Assembly (NCBI GenBank): GCA_026873275.1
Contig: JANTUC010000006.1
Span: 1,674,001 to 1,738,000, forward strand
Direction of reading: 5' to 3'
Length of the DNA stretch: 64,000 nucleotides
Origin: Pseudopithomyces maydicus
Lineage: Eukaryota > Ascomycota > Dothideomycetes > Pleosporales > Didymosphaeriaceae
Shown: one piece after another, positions 24,558-34,578 of the stretch
Layout of the letters: the number at the start of each line of letters is the position of its first letter
How positions within the stretch are numbered: the first letter of the stretch is position 1
The notes under the pieces: model-generated
Database searches by the model: none
Seen by the model: the letters and a program-made list of their open reading frames with translations, nothing else
What the model was told of the DNA's origin: nothing
Translations under genes and position numbers: made by a program

Positions 24558-26027
24558 ATGAATGTCAACAGGCCCGCCGAGAGCTTCATGGTCCTACCAG
24601 GAATGAAGCCTGTCTATACCGAGGACCCAAATCGCCCCGGCGAGAGGCGCCTGCCGGGTTTCTCATGGCTACCCAACAGAGTCCGCCATCTGCTCATCTC
24701 CATGCTGGGCGAATTCGTCGGCACTGCCCTGTTCCTGACTTTTGCATTCGCTGCTACTCAAGTCGCCAACACACCACCCAGTGACAGTCTTGACAGCCCT
24801 CCGAGCACTTCTACGCTTCTCTACATCTCCTTGGCCTTCGGTTTCTCGTTGCTTGTCAACGTATGGATCTTCTTCCGCATCAGCGGAGGCCTCTTCAATC
24901 CTGCTGTAGGTACCTACACTATAATAGCCGGCTATTACATCCTATCTCATCACAACACAATCTGACTTTGCAATTAGGTGTCAGTGGCCTTAGGTCTGGT
25001 CGGTGCCATCGGTTGGGCCAAAGCCTTTCTGCTCATCTTGGCCCAAATCGTTGGGGCTATAGCCGCAGCCGCAGTCGTATCTGGCTTGCTTCCAGGTCCA
25101 TTGGCGGTTCGAACAACATTGGCCGACAATGTTTCAGTCACAAGAGGAGTTTTCATCGAGGCACTTTGTACTGCTGAACTCATCTTCGCCATCTTCATGC
25201 TGGCTGCAGAGAAGCATCGAGCTACTTTTCTCGCCCCTATCGGTATCGGGCTTGCACTTTTCATTGCAGAGTTAGCTGGTGAGCGAATCATGAACCCCTT
25301 CCAAGTTCTTCTGCTTATCCGAGCAGCTGTGTTCTTCACCGGCGGTTCACTGAACCCGGCACGATCCATTGGCCCTGATATCGTTCTTGGAACGTTTGAC
25401 GGATATCACTGGATCTATTGGGTCGGACCCCTTCTTGGGGCTATCATAGCCGTGCTCTTCTACCGACTGATAAAGTTCCTGGAATATGAGACTGCCAATC
25501 CTGGTGCTGACAGCGACGGCCAAGATGTTCGTTATGATATCCGCTATGTTCAGGATGACGCCGATGGCTCTACCCATGGGAGTAGGTTTGGCATTTTTAC
25601 TCTTGCTACAAATATATGTCCTTATGCTAAAAGGGGCTTAGGACGTGCTACAACTGACGGCACTGCTGAATCCGACTTTGTGCCTCCTTTTCACCCCATT
25701 AACCGGCCCATCTCTGAACTACACAAGCCAACACTTCCGCGCTACAATGTGAACAAAAGTAAATTGGCTAGTAGTGGTGCAATTTCTTTATCGGACGTGC
25801 CCCATAAACCGCAAACGGCCTTCCCTCATGGTGGCGACGGCCACTATTCCATCGATCATCCGAACGAACGCCCTCGCGCCCAACACCGCCAGAGTTCATA
25901 CTCAATGCATTCGCGCTCTCACTCTCAACCCGAGTCACAGTATGAGGAGGCATCAGAGCTGAGTTATAGGAGTGGTCCCGGTGCAGAGTCGGGAGGATCA
26001 GATTACAGTTCCAGATCCAGCTCCTGA
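24558..26027 (+). CDS. Aquaporin (MIP family)
   Basis: Six-helix water channel. Exons 24558-24905, 24978-25278, 25327-25581 and 25642-26027, 429 residues. Both pore motifs are present: FNPAV at residues 113-117 and LNPARS at 225-230, the Arg being the usual selectivity-filter residue. NPARS followed by IGP is of the orthodox water-channel type rather than the NPARD of aquaglyceroporins. Introns 2 (48 bp) and 3 (60 bp) are multiples of three without stops, so a naive reading keeps 16 and 20 extra residues. Removing intron 2 restores the family sequence IAELAAVFFTGGSLNPARS. Intron 3 has a good branch site (ATGCTAA). A hydrophilic tail of some 160 residues, rich in Ser, His and Arg, follows the last helix. 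Plasma or vacuolar membrane is likely. Confidence 0.9.
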
Positions 26028-26366
26028 CATGAGGACGCATCGATCGACCGCGACTGCATCCAGGGCTATTTGTATTACCCTTTTTGTTGGTTTCCGCATT
26101 TCGTATTGCGCGCCTGTTTCTGCCCTTCATGAGCAGTTGTCAGGGTAATCGATGAAGTAGTCGTGCTATATACACATGGAGTTGACCAGGCTCCTACGGA
26201 TCGTTCGGTGCGGTTACAGTAAAAGTTGACATTTATACACTATTCAATCAACTCAATCAGTATTCCGTTCGCTCTATCTGGATGTATACTTCCATGTCTG
26301 CTTCTGTTGTTTATACACATCCCCACCACCGTTATGCGATTCCCACACATCCATTGGTTAGTGGCT
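26028..26366. other. Convergent spacer, aquaporin / SGNH esterase
   Basis: 339 bp between two convergent stop codons; nothing else seen. Confidence 0.5.
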
Positions 26367-27834
26367 TCAATTGAATACAGTTAACGGGAATGCGTTCGCC
26401 ATAGCTTGATACCCCGCGACATTTGGATGTAACCCATCGCCGCCGTTATACTTACTATCCATCTTTGTTGGGTCTGCCTTGTTCTCGATCGCGCCTGCAA
26501 AATCTACCACCCAGTCAAAACTTCCTTGCGTCTTTACGAATTCGTTCACTTGCTTTCGCGCTTGTTCGTGCTGTGCACTGTAGTAAGAATTCCCTCCAAA
26601 CGGCGTGATGGTCGCTCCGATAGTGACTAGGCCAGCCTTCTTTGCATCTGCAGTGATGGTTTTGAAAGCGTTGATTAGGGCGCTTCCTGAAGCGCCACCA
26701 CCGATATCGTTGACGCCTTCGAAGAGCATCACATATTTCACACCGGGCTGTTCCAGGGCATCACGCTTATAACGTGAGAGCGCCGTGGGACCCAGACCTC
26801 CGGAGAGTACGGCGTTTCCACCCGCCGCCTGGTTGCCAATGGCGATGTTGGTGTGGTTGGTTTGGAGGCGTGCTAGGAGTAGATCAGGCCAACGATTGTT
26901 CTTATCTTTACGTCTAGTTAGTAGGGCCAAAGGTCTCAAAAATTTGGGGAACTCACTATCCTCAGAACCTCGCCCATCAGTGATGGAATCCCCAATAATA
27001 ATCATAGAGGATGTCGTGGCGGGGACGTAGGCATGGACTGCAGACACGAAATACCTACGAATTGATCAGCACGCGACTGAACAAAACATCTAAATAGGTT
27101 GCGAGCGTAACAAAACAGTAGACTAACCAATGTACACTACTTGTCCCACTGATGTTGGTAGTGTTCACCGCGTTACCCTTCACGAACCAACTGGTTGTTC
27201 GGCTACCTGGGTGCCCTGTGATACTGCTCCCACTTTGTCCAGCCTGGCTATACACTATGGATTGCAGCAGCAAGTCAGCGAAAATACTTTGTGTTTCTAA
27301 TTAGGGTCCCGTACAGCTCACAGCGATATTCTGCTGTGCTTTGACTTCAAAGTTGATCTCGTCGCTGACAACGACTTGTCCACGTGGAACGGTGAAGGAC
27401 GCTTTGCCGCCGACCGTGATAGCAGCCAAGGGCGATGCTTCGATCCCAGAAACGCCTGCAGCGCCACCGGTTGGAAGGCCAACTGAGCCAGCAGTTATGG
27501 GGAGGTCAGAACCACCGAATGTGTTTGAGATGGCAATCTTGATTTTGGGAGCTCCGACGGTCATGTGGAAGGTTTGACGAAGAGTTGCATCTTTGAGCAC
27601 ACCACCGGAGGACTTGAATTCTGTCAGCGAATGGGCTACCGAGACTCTTGTAATATCACTCACGAATTGAGATGGGGGCATGTTGTTGGATTCCACCAAC
27701 TGAGGCATACTCGTCCACGTGGTGACCCAGTGGTTCTCATCCTCCTGCCTCTGATCGAGCGCCCGGGCATTTGCGGGGGTTGGAATGAGTGCAACGGCCG
27801 CCAAGACGACTGATACCAGTGAAAATGCTATCAT
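26367..27834 (-). CDS. Secreted SGNH/GDSL-type esterase or lipase
   Basis: Predicted extracellular ester hydrolase. Exons (minus) 27834-27315, 27254-27128, 27054-26957 and 26905-26367, 427 residues. A signal peptide (MIAFSLVSVVLAAVALIPTP) is followed by ALDQRQ, which may hold a Kex2-like site. The catalytic domain has block I GDSITDG (nucleophile S239), the oxyanion Gly in GNQAAGGN, block III GVNDIGGG, and block V DGLHPN (D405, H408). Layout and length recall the XynE-like SGNH group, where an N-terminal beta domain precedes the hydrolase fold. Intron 3 (51 bp) has a perfect TACTAAC and is in frame, so it is easily missed. For intron 1, the GTACGG donor at 27314 was chosen because it yields NIAVSLYSQAGQSG. 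The true substrate (acetylated polysaccharide or lipid) is open. Confidence 0.88.
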
Positions 27835-28554
27835 CTTGTACTGCTTCTCGATAGCAACTTATTTTTGAGGGATATCCATGGTGGCACTATTGATACATAT
27901 ATACAAATGCTTCTGGTGTGGTTCATCTGAAACCTCGGCGTGGGGAATTATTGCTCCACACCCCACCTGGAGGGGCTGGAATATCGCTCGTTACGATTTG
28001 AATAACATTCTAAGTTAATTAATTTCGCGGCGTTCGTATAGTCTTGCTAGCCCGGTTGCATATTGTATCCTAGGCCCTAATTGGTGCGAAATTTGAATTG
28101 CCCAAAGGAACAGCCGGAGCCAGGACCGGTACTTTGGGCGGATGAAGGCTTGAGCTGCAGTCGAGGTAGCCCTAGAATTTACTTCCAAACATAGCTTAGT
28201 CACCTGAATCATCCCAATGTTTCTGTACTAATGATTCCACAACGACCGTATACTAGGTACAAAATGTCCGTATAAGCCGTCATATGAATCATGTAGGGTG
28301 AAGCGCAGCGTGAAACAGCACGAATTGCAATGTGCATGTATCCTGAGTGGCTTGGTATCATCATGTCAAGTTCGCAACCGAACGCCTATCACCATGACAG
28401 AATGAGTCGGGAGATCATTGGGATAATTTTTAGACCGTCTGCAGGACAGCAAAAACGATTTCGATACAATGAATGGATTGAAGAGGGAGAACAGACTACA
28501 ACGTGTTGGAAAGGCCACATGACTTCTTACGCCAGCTACAGATGGCGAGAATCC
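27835..28554. other. Intergenic
   Basis: Esterase promoter and sequence downstream of the small Cys-rich ORF. No supported ORF. Confidence 0.45.
27896..27903 (-). promoter_or_regulatory. TATA-like box of the SGNH esterase gene
   Basis: TATATATG on the minus strand, about 62 bp upstream of the start codon at 27834. Confidence 0.45.
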
Positions 28555-28989
28555 TTAACAGTGAATACCTTTGCATTTCCGGGAAGGGCAGTCATACTTG
28601 TTTGCCATGCCAGAGCTACCTGCGTTCGTTGAACACATCCAGTAGCCATCATCTTTGAAATGCACTCTCATATGTTCGCCCCACTCTTGAAGTGCCATTG
28701 GCGGTACGAAAATGCCTTTATCTTCCCAGCAGATCACACAGGATCTACGATCCGACTTATCGCGACGCTCGGCTGCGACGTGGCATTCGAACGCGAATTG
28801 CGCGCGATATCGAGGGTACTCGCTCCAATCTTCAGTGTAAGACTCCGGGAAGATGAGCGATGGTTCAAGACCGCAGTGGGCACATCTGCGGTATGCCAGG
28901 CGGTGTTTTATGCTAGCTTCGGGCTTTTTTTTATACACGTCTCTCATCTCTACAGCCCCAGGGCAGAAGCCGGGATTGATGTTTAGCAT
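28555..28989 (-). CDS. Small Cys/His-rich hypothetical protein
   Basis: 144-codon ORF with paired cysteines that look like zinc-binding knuckles: RRCAHCGLEP, RRSCVICWEDKG, then WGEHMRVHF and a C-terminal CPSRKCKGIHC. The HMRVHF element resembles the His half of a C2H2 finger. The family was not recognised with certainty. The frame stays open upstream of this ATG for about 190 bp without another ATG, so an upstream exon is possible. No neighbour hints at its role. It may be a real small zinc-finger-like gene or a gene remnant. Confidence 0.45.
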   Translation of the reverse strand: MLNINPGFCPGAVEMRDVYKKKPEASIKHRLAYRRCAHCGLEPSLIFPESYTEDWSEYPRYRAQFAFECHVAAERRDKSDRRSCVICWEDKGIFVPPMALQEWGEHMRVHFKDDGYWMCSTNAGSSGMANKYDCPSRKCKGIHC

Positions 28990-30020
28990 TCGACGGAAAA
29001 AAGATCTTCTGGTGGATTGTGTCGTATTATGTGACGTTACTGGAGTTTCTGTTAGGATTAGCGATGGTCGCAGGCTGAGCGAGATGCGAGACGACAGCTC
29101 TGAAAAATGCTTCTCGTCTACTTTTGGCTTGAATAACGATATTGATTCATGTCACGATATCATAAGCCCTCTGGGAGGTTATGGGGTAGAGGTAGGCGTA
29201 CCAATATAGGATGGAGGTGCGTCAGACGACTTGCCATCTAATGGCCATATCTCACTGTTGTCCTTTTGTTCCATTGCGTATGCACTTGAAGCTGGTAGTG
29301 TTTTGTTTTATTTTTTTAAAGGTACGCCCATCTAAGATGGTACGAAGCGTCCCTAGTATCACTACATTTTACGTGGGCACAGCCTTCTTATAATCGTCTC
29401 TGTTATCAAGGCGCGGAGGATAGCACGAGGCTAGTCTCAACGAATCGAAAGTGCCGTTCATGGTTGTACACCATCATCCAAGAACCTTGGCGAAACAAGT
29501 GCAACTCGTATTGCCTTTTCTTAGGCTGGCGCAACCAGTCTGCCTTGTAGCTGCTCACCGGAAACGCATATGGGCGCATTTCGAGCCAAATATGTTACCA
29601 AGTAAAAGATACATTGCTAAATATGCGATGAAAAAACCCCATTGCATACTGTTGTTCGTCCGATTCGAATCGTTTCGTCCGCATGGTATGAGTATGGTCC
29701 TTATGGAGGCTCGTCAGGGACAGTTTAGGTTAGTGACACCCACACCCATTGGTTGATCAAGCGATGTACGAAGCAAGAGTACTCGCCTCCGAGATAACAG
29801 TTCGGCTCCGACTTCTCAAGATCAAATGGCCGCGTTGGGTCATGAATAGGTAAATATAAAGGCAAAGGACCATGTTCCTTATAATACAAAACGACATCTG
29901 GAATATCAAATCCCCACACACGCTCTTTCTTTCCTTAACTCTCCGGTGACGACGCCCTGCAACGCGGAGTACACTTTCCAAGGTTGAAAGAGTCAAAGGC
30001 GGACATTATTCGTTTGCATC
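28990..30020. other. Intergenic, upstream of AIF-like gene
   Basis: No convincing ORF. A TATAAA at 29855-29860 lies 161 bp before the AIF-like start codon and may be its promoter element. Confidence 0.45.
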
Positions 30021-31286
30021 ATGGCCCACGATGATGGCCCGGGTGGAGGAAACATTGTCATTCTCGGTGGCTCGTATGGCGGCATTTCAATCGCCCACTA
30101 CACCCTAAAGCATACGATACCCGCCCTACCGCAAGGAACTCACAAAGTAATCTTGATCAGCACAGCCTCCGAGGCAATGTGCAGACAAGCTTGTCCCCGC
30201 GCACTCGTGTCCGACAATTTCTTCCCCCAAGAAAAACTCTTCGTCAGTATACCGAAGCAATTCGAACATTATTCGACCGGCCAATTCAATTTCATACACG
30301 GGTCTGTGACATCCGTTGATCACGAAAGCCGAACTGTCATCATAAAGACACATGGCGATGGTCAGACTCAGACACTCAGCTTCCATGCTCTTGTCATCGC
30401 CACGGGTGCCTCTACACCATCTCCTCTTTTCGGATTCAATTCCGACGATGAGAGCGTACTTCGTACGGCGTGGGCTCATTTTCGAAGTAAACTGGAAACA
30501 GCGAGGAACATTTTCATTGCAGGTGGGGGCCCAGCTGGTGTCGAAACAGCAGGTGAGCTGGGTGAATATCTAAATGGTCGTGCTGGGTTTTTCAACTCCA
30601 AGCTCCAAACCCCCAGAGTGCCGATAACAATAATTACATCTGGACAGAACATTCTTCCCAATCTGAGGCCGTCGATTGCGAGCACCGCCGAAGACTATCT
30701 TGCCAAAGTGGGCGTTACTATCATCAAAGGCAAAAAGGTTGTTCAAGTCAGTCCCGCCAGCGCTGGAGCCACTCTGGATAAAGTTGCTGCGAAAGCTACG
30801 GTCAGGCTTGACGATGGCAGTACGTCTGAAGCGGATCTTTTCATCCCCGCCACCGGCTACCAACCCAACACTGGGTTTCTGTCCAATGATCTGCTAAGTT
30901 CCAACGGCCAGGTGGAGACTGATCCATCCACGCTTCGTGTCGATAAAGCTGGTCCTAGGATCTACGCCATTGGCGATGTATCTACCTATGCTCGGCCTGC
31001 CGTACACTCTATCATGGCAGCCGTCCCTATACTGGGAGCTAATATCAAGCGCGACGTCCTACTTGCTACTGGTGAATTGGAAACGGAAGTAGGGACAGAG
31101 AAAGCATTTAAAGAGGAAAAGAGAGAAACGCAGATGGTCCCTATTGGAACATGGAAGGGTGTAGGGGCAGCTATGGGTTGGCGACTTCCTAGCTGGGCGG
31201 TATGGCTTCTTAAAGGGCGTGATTATTGGCTTTGGACAGTCGAACCAATTTGGAACGGGAAGCGGTGGTCGAAAGAAGTCAAGTGA
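30021..31286 (+). CDS. AIF/AMID-like FAD-dependent NAD(P)H oxidoreductase
   Basis: Pyridine-nucleotide-disulphide oxidoreductase fold, related to apoptosis-inducing factor AMID/FSP1 and type II NADH dehydrogenases. Single exon, 421 residues. FAD-binding Rossmann motif GGSYGG at 16-21; ALVIATGAS near 130; NAD(P)-binding GGGPAGVETAGELGEYL near 166; second FAD motif RIYAIGDVSTYARP. No mitochondrial presequence. A hydrophobic C-terminal stretch (LPSWAVWLLKGRDYWLW) could attach it to a membrane. Homologues reduce quinones and have been linked to cell death in fungi. That role is family knowledge and cannot be confirmed here. Confidence 0.88.
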   Translation: MAHDDGPGGGNIVILGGSYGGISIAHYTLKHTIPALPQGTHKVILISTASEAMCRQACPRALVSDNFFPQEKLFVSIPKQFEHYSTGQFNFIHGSVTSVDHESRTVIIKTHGDGQTQTLSFHALVIATGASTPSPLFGFNSDDESVLRTAWAHFRSKLETARNIFIAGGGPAGVETAGELGEYLNGRAGFFNSKLQTPRVPITIITSGQNILPNLRPSIASTAEDYLAKVGVTIIKGKKVVQVSPASAGATLDKVAAKATVRLDDGSTSEADLFIPATGYQPNTGFLSNDLLSSNGQVETDPSTLRVDKAGPRIYAIGDVSTYARPAVHSIMAAVPILGANIKRDVLLATGELETEVGTEKAFKEEKRETQMVPIGTWKGVGAAMGWRLPSWAVWLLKGRDYWLWTVEPIWNGKRWSKEVK

Positions 31287-31668
31287 GGGAAGCAGGGATT
31301 TTCCCTACAGCATAACTTGTTCAAGATGGGAACTCCTGTATGTCTATTGTGTTCCGTAGTGCTTTGCAAAGGGGCGTTGGATACAGGTAAATACGTTTAC
31401 CTTGTTAATGAAGATCAAATCTTATTACACAAGTCTGACTAGTGTAGCTTATAGACACTACCCCGCTTTCAAAGAAGTCATTACAAATCAAGACAGTAGT
31501 TTATGGCCTGAACAGATAGGCAAGGCGAATCGGTAGTTTAGGTCGTCGTTTAGGAGGAATGACCTATTGGATGTGACGACTCATTTTCTATACTTCACTC
31601 TTGGCATTCCCGTATAAAAGCACAGTATTATCTCTTCAGTTCGGGTTCCTGGTACAGCTCGGGTCGTC
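31287..31668. other. Intergenic, AIF-like / PhzF-like
   Basis: Contains the AIF-like 3' end and the PhzF-like promoter (TATA box listed). No ORF. Confidence 0.5.
31613..31620 (+). promoter_or_regulatory. TATA box of the PhzF-like gene
   Basis: TATAAAAG 49 bp upstream of the start codon. One of the few clear TATA boxes in the window. Confidence 0.6.
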
Positions 31669-32624
31669 ATGCAGCTCCAATTCACCACAGTCGATGTCTT
31701 CACAAAAGTCGGCTATGCGGGCAACCCTTTAGCAGTGGTACGGGTTCCTGCGTCCTACCGCGCTCTACTCTCGGAAGAGCAGAAGCAACGTATTGCGAAT
31801 GAATTCAACCTGTCGGAGATTACCTTCTTGCACGAGCCGACGCAAGAAGAGGCAGATGTGGCCGACTACGACATCTTCACGGCGCTCTCGCGCATGAGCT
31901 TCGCGGGACACCCGACGATTGGAACGGCAGTGTACGCGGCCACACACGCTTCACAGTACCCAAAGGTCAAGAAGCTGAGAACGATAGCTGGAGTGATACC
32001 GTTTGAATTCGACGCGAGCACACGGGTTAGCACAGTGAGGGTCCCGCACGACGTATACTTCCACAAGGAGAGATTGCTGGCTCACCCGCTGGCGGAACTG
32101 AATGGAACAAGCGAGGAGAAGGTGCCGCTGGTCTCGATCGTCAAGGGCATGGCATTCAACCTCATCAAGATGAGAGACATTGAGGCGCTCGGGGTGCCAA
32201 CCGAGGGTCTGCTCCCGCTGAGGAAGCTGTACGCGCGGGAGCACCTGGACGCGGGCAGCGGGTGGGATGTCGGATACACGGGCTCGTTTTTCTACGCGGA
32301 TGCCGCAGCGGACGACAGCGAGGGCGGGGTTCGACAGGTGCGCACAAGGAGCCTGGGGAGCAGAGAGGACCCGGGCACGGGGAGCGCCAGCTGTGCGTTG
32401 GCGGCGTACCTGAGCTTGACGGAGGCGGGCGAGGGTGTGCGTCGGTTCCATTTCACACAGGGCGTGGAGATGGGACGGCGGTGCGACATTTACGTCGACG
32501 TGGTGCTTGGAGGCGGGGGCGGGGGATCGAGGAGGTGCGGATGCGGGGCGCGGCGGTGGAGGTCATGGAGGGGGTTCTGGCGGTGCCGGGCACCCAGGCA
32601 GGCACCCAGGCAGGCATCCAGTAG
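31669..32624 (+). CDS. PhzF-family isomerase-like protein, frameshifted near the 3' end
   Basis: Phenazine-biosynthesis-PhzF fold; members are isomerases/epimerases of small acids, and the fungal substrate is usually unknown. Single exon. Family marks: N-terminal QLQFTTVDVFTKVGYAGNPLAVV; NLSEITFL with the catalytic Glu; SFAGHPTIGTAVY; and DPGTGSASCALAAYL. After DVVLGGG the annotated frame turns into an Arg/Cys-rich tail ending at 32631. The expected C-terminal strand (IEEVRMRGAAVEVMEGVLAV) lies in another frame ending at 32624. One extra G in either G5 run (32515-32519 or 32521-32525) joins them, giving about 318 residues. The last residues (GTQAGTQAGIQ) are coded by a tandem repeat. Confidence 0.82.
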
Positions 32625-32656
32625 CCAGTAGCCAGTAGCCAGTAGCCAGTAGCCAG
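32591..32656. repeat. Compound tandem repeat at the PhzF-like 3' end
   Basis: Two copies of a CACCCAGGCAGG unit, then five copies of GTAGCCA. The stop codon of the restored PhzF frame (TAG, 32622-32624) lies in the first GTAGCCA copy. Confidence 0.85.
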
Positions 32657-32778
32657 CTAGACTGCTGTCTGGACAGTGGGGGTGTGCTGTACTTGGTCAC
32701 TGCAAGTAGTGCCTCGGCTCGTCCCGCCTGCGTCACTAGTCTGACCAGCGTCCAAAAAAATATCTCCAAGCTCTCCAT

Positions 32779-32816
32779 CCAGCTCCAGTTCCAGTTCCAG
32801 CTCCAGCTCCAGCTCC
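32779..32816. repeat. CCAGCT/CCAGTT hexamer repeat in the IPI3 5' region
   Basis: Six copies of CCAG(C/T)T, about 55-90 bp before the IPI3 start codon, probably within the 5' UTR. Confidence 0.8.
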
Positions 32817-32869
32817 AATTGCCGCTCCCGCTCCCGCACCACTGGCCATCCCCGCGCGCGGCTGCCACG

Positions 32870-34578
32870 ATGCTCACCGAGCACTTTGTCGCGTCCATTG
32901 CCGCGCACACAAAGGCAAACACAGGCGTGACCAAGGACGCGGCCATCTTCGTGCACGAGCTGCAGCCGCTGGCCGCACAGCGCCATGTCTTCAAGAAGAG
33001 CGCGACCAAGCAGAACGGCCTGGCCGTGAGCCGCTCGCACATCTTCGCCGCCCAGCAAGACAAGGCCGTCGTGCACGTCTACAGCAGGGACAAGGGCAAC
33101 CAGGAGGCCCTCGTGCCCTTCCCCGAGCGCATCCACAGCATCGCCCTCGCCCAGCAAGACAGCGTGCTGCTGCTGGGCACCGAGACCGGCCGCGTACTGG
33201 CCTGGGAGGTTCGTAGCATGCACCAGTATCGAATCCCCGCCTTCTTGCTGACTGCCCGCAGATGTGCTCCGGCCGCCTGGTTTCCACCTCCACCTCGCAC
33301 CTCCAGCCCGTCACCTCGCTCGCCGTCGACCCAACCTCCAGCTTCTTCCTCTCCGGCTCGTCCGATGCCATGGTCCACGTCTGGGCCCTCCCTGCCATCC
33401 TCTCCTTCTCGCCCGACGCCTCTCGCTCGCCCCTCCATACCCTCTCCACTCACCGCGGCCCCATCTCCTCCATCCTGCTCGGCCACAGCCCCACCGCTGC
33501 CAACATCGCCATCACCACCTCCGACGACAAATCTGCTATCGTGTGGGACTACCGCAATGGCCAGCTGCTGCGAACCTACCTGCTCCCCGAACTGCCCCAC
33601 GCCACCGCCATCGACCCTGCCGACCGCGCCTTCTACATAGCCTATGCGGACGGCAGCCTGCACACGGTCGACTTTTACGACGACATGCAGAAGACCACAT
33701 CTACCGACACCCTGCGTGACACAGCATCATCCCATCGCCCCATACAACCTGATCCAAAGTCAAGATTTAGTGCTCAGTCGCAGAAGCTGGGCCCTGCCAT
33801 GACACTGAGCTTGAGCTGGGACGGCCAGACCCTGATCTCGGGACACACAACTGGAAAGGTTGCCGTGTGGGACACTGCCAAAGGCAACTACCTATCCACC
33901 GTAGCTAATCTGCCAGGGCCAGTCACGGCTCTGACCTTCCTAGAACCTACCGGCTTCCCAAACACCCCTGAGCCTGCTTTCAAGATGCAAACGGTAGTCA
34001 AGCCAAAGCAGGACAGCGGCATGACCGACGGTAACGCAGTTGTTCCGCCCAACTACATCCTGACCATGCAACTTAGTGGTCAATTGCACAGCCCCGCCAT
34101 GTCTGCGACCAAGACGGTGCCAACCCAAACTGCGTTCCAGGAAGCTTTGACACACCCTAGCTTCCCACAATCCATGCTCGACGCAAGCCTTGCTGAGCTC
34201 GCAACCTGGAACGCTCCATCCAACGGCACTGTAGCCCCAGCTGCCGACTATCTCTCATTGAGCCAAGGAAACATGGTCGACGAGATGCAAGGCCTATCGA
34301 CTGAGACCGAAGCTTCGGAACTTGATCAACTCAAGAAGCAACTCGCCAGTCTCCAACGGATTCAGAAAGTCACTTTTCAACAGCTCTCCGCCTTGCAGGA
34401 GGAAAAGGAGTACTTCGTTCGGAAGGAGCACAAGCGCAACCTACGCAAGAAGCGCAAAGCCAAGCCTCAATCCAGCTTCGCAAACGGCAAAACCATCAAC
34501 GCGGAGATGAGCGCTGACGACGGTTCCTCTGGTTCAGGTTCTGGCGATTCTTCCGACGAAGCCGCTCCTTCGGAATGA
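32870..34578 (+). CDS. IPI3: Pre-rRNA-processing WD40 protein Ipi3
   Basis: WD-repeat subunit of the Rix1/Ipi1/Ipi3 complex (WDR18 in animals), needed for ITS2 processing and release of pre-60S particles. Exons 32870-33208 and 33262-34578 with a 53-bp intron, 551 residues. The WD repeats are visible as blades ending in LAWE, VHVW, AIVWDY and VAVWD. A coiled-coil region (ELDQLKKQLASLQRIQ...) and a basic RKEHKRNLRKKRKAK stretch follow. The protein ends in a Gly/Ser/Asp tail. The coiled coil and basic C-terminus are typical of Ipi3 and separate it from other WD40 proteins. The start at 32870 is the first in-frame ATG and gives MLTEHFVASIAAH. Confidence 0.9.
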
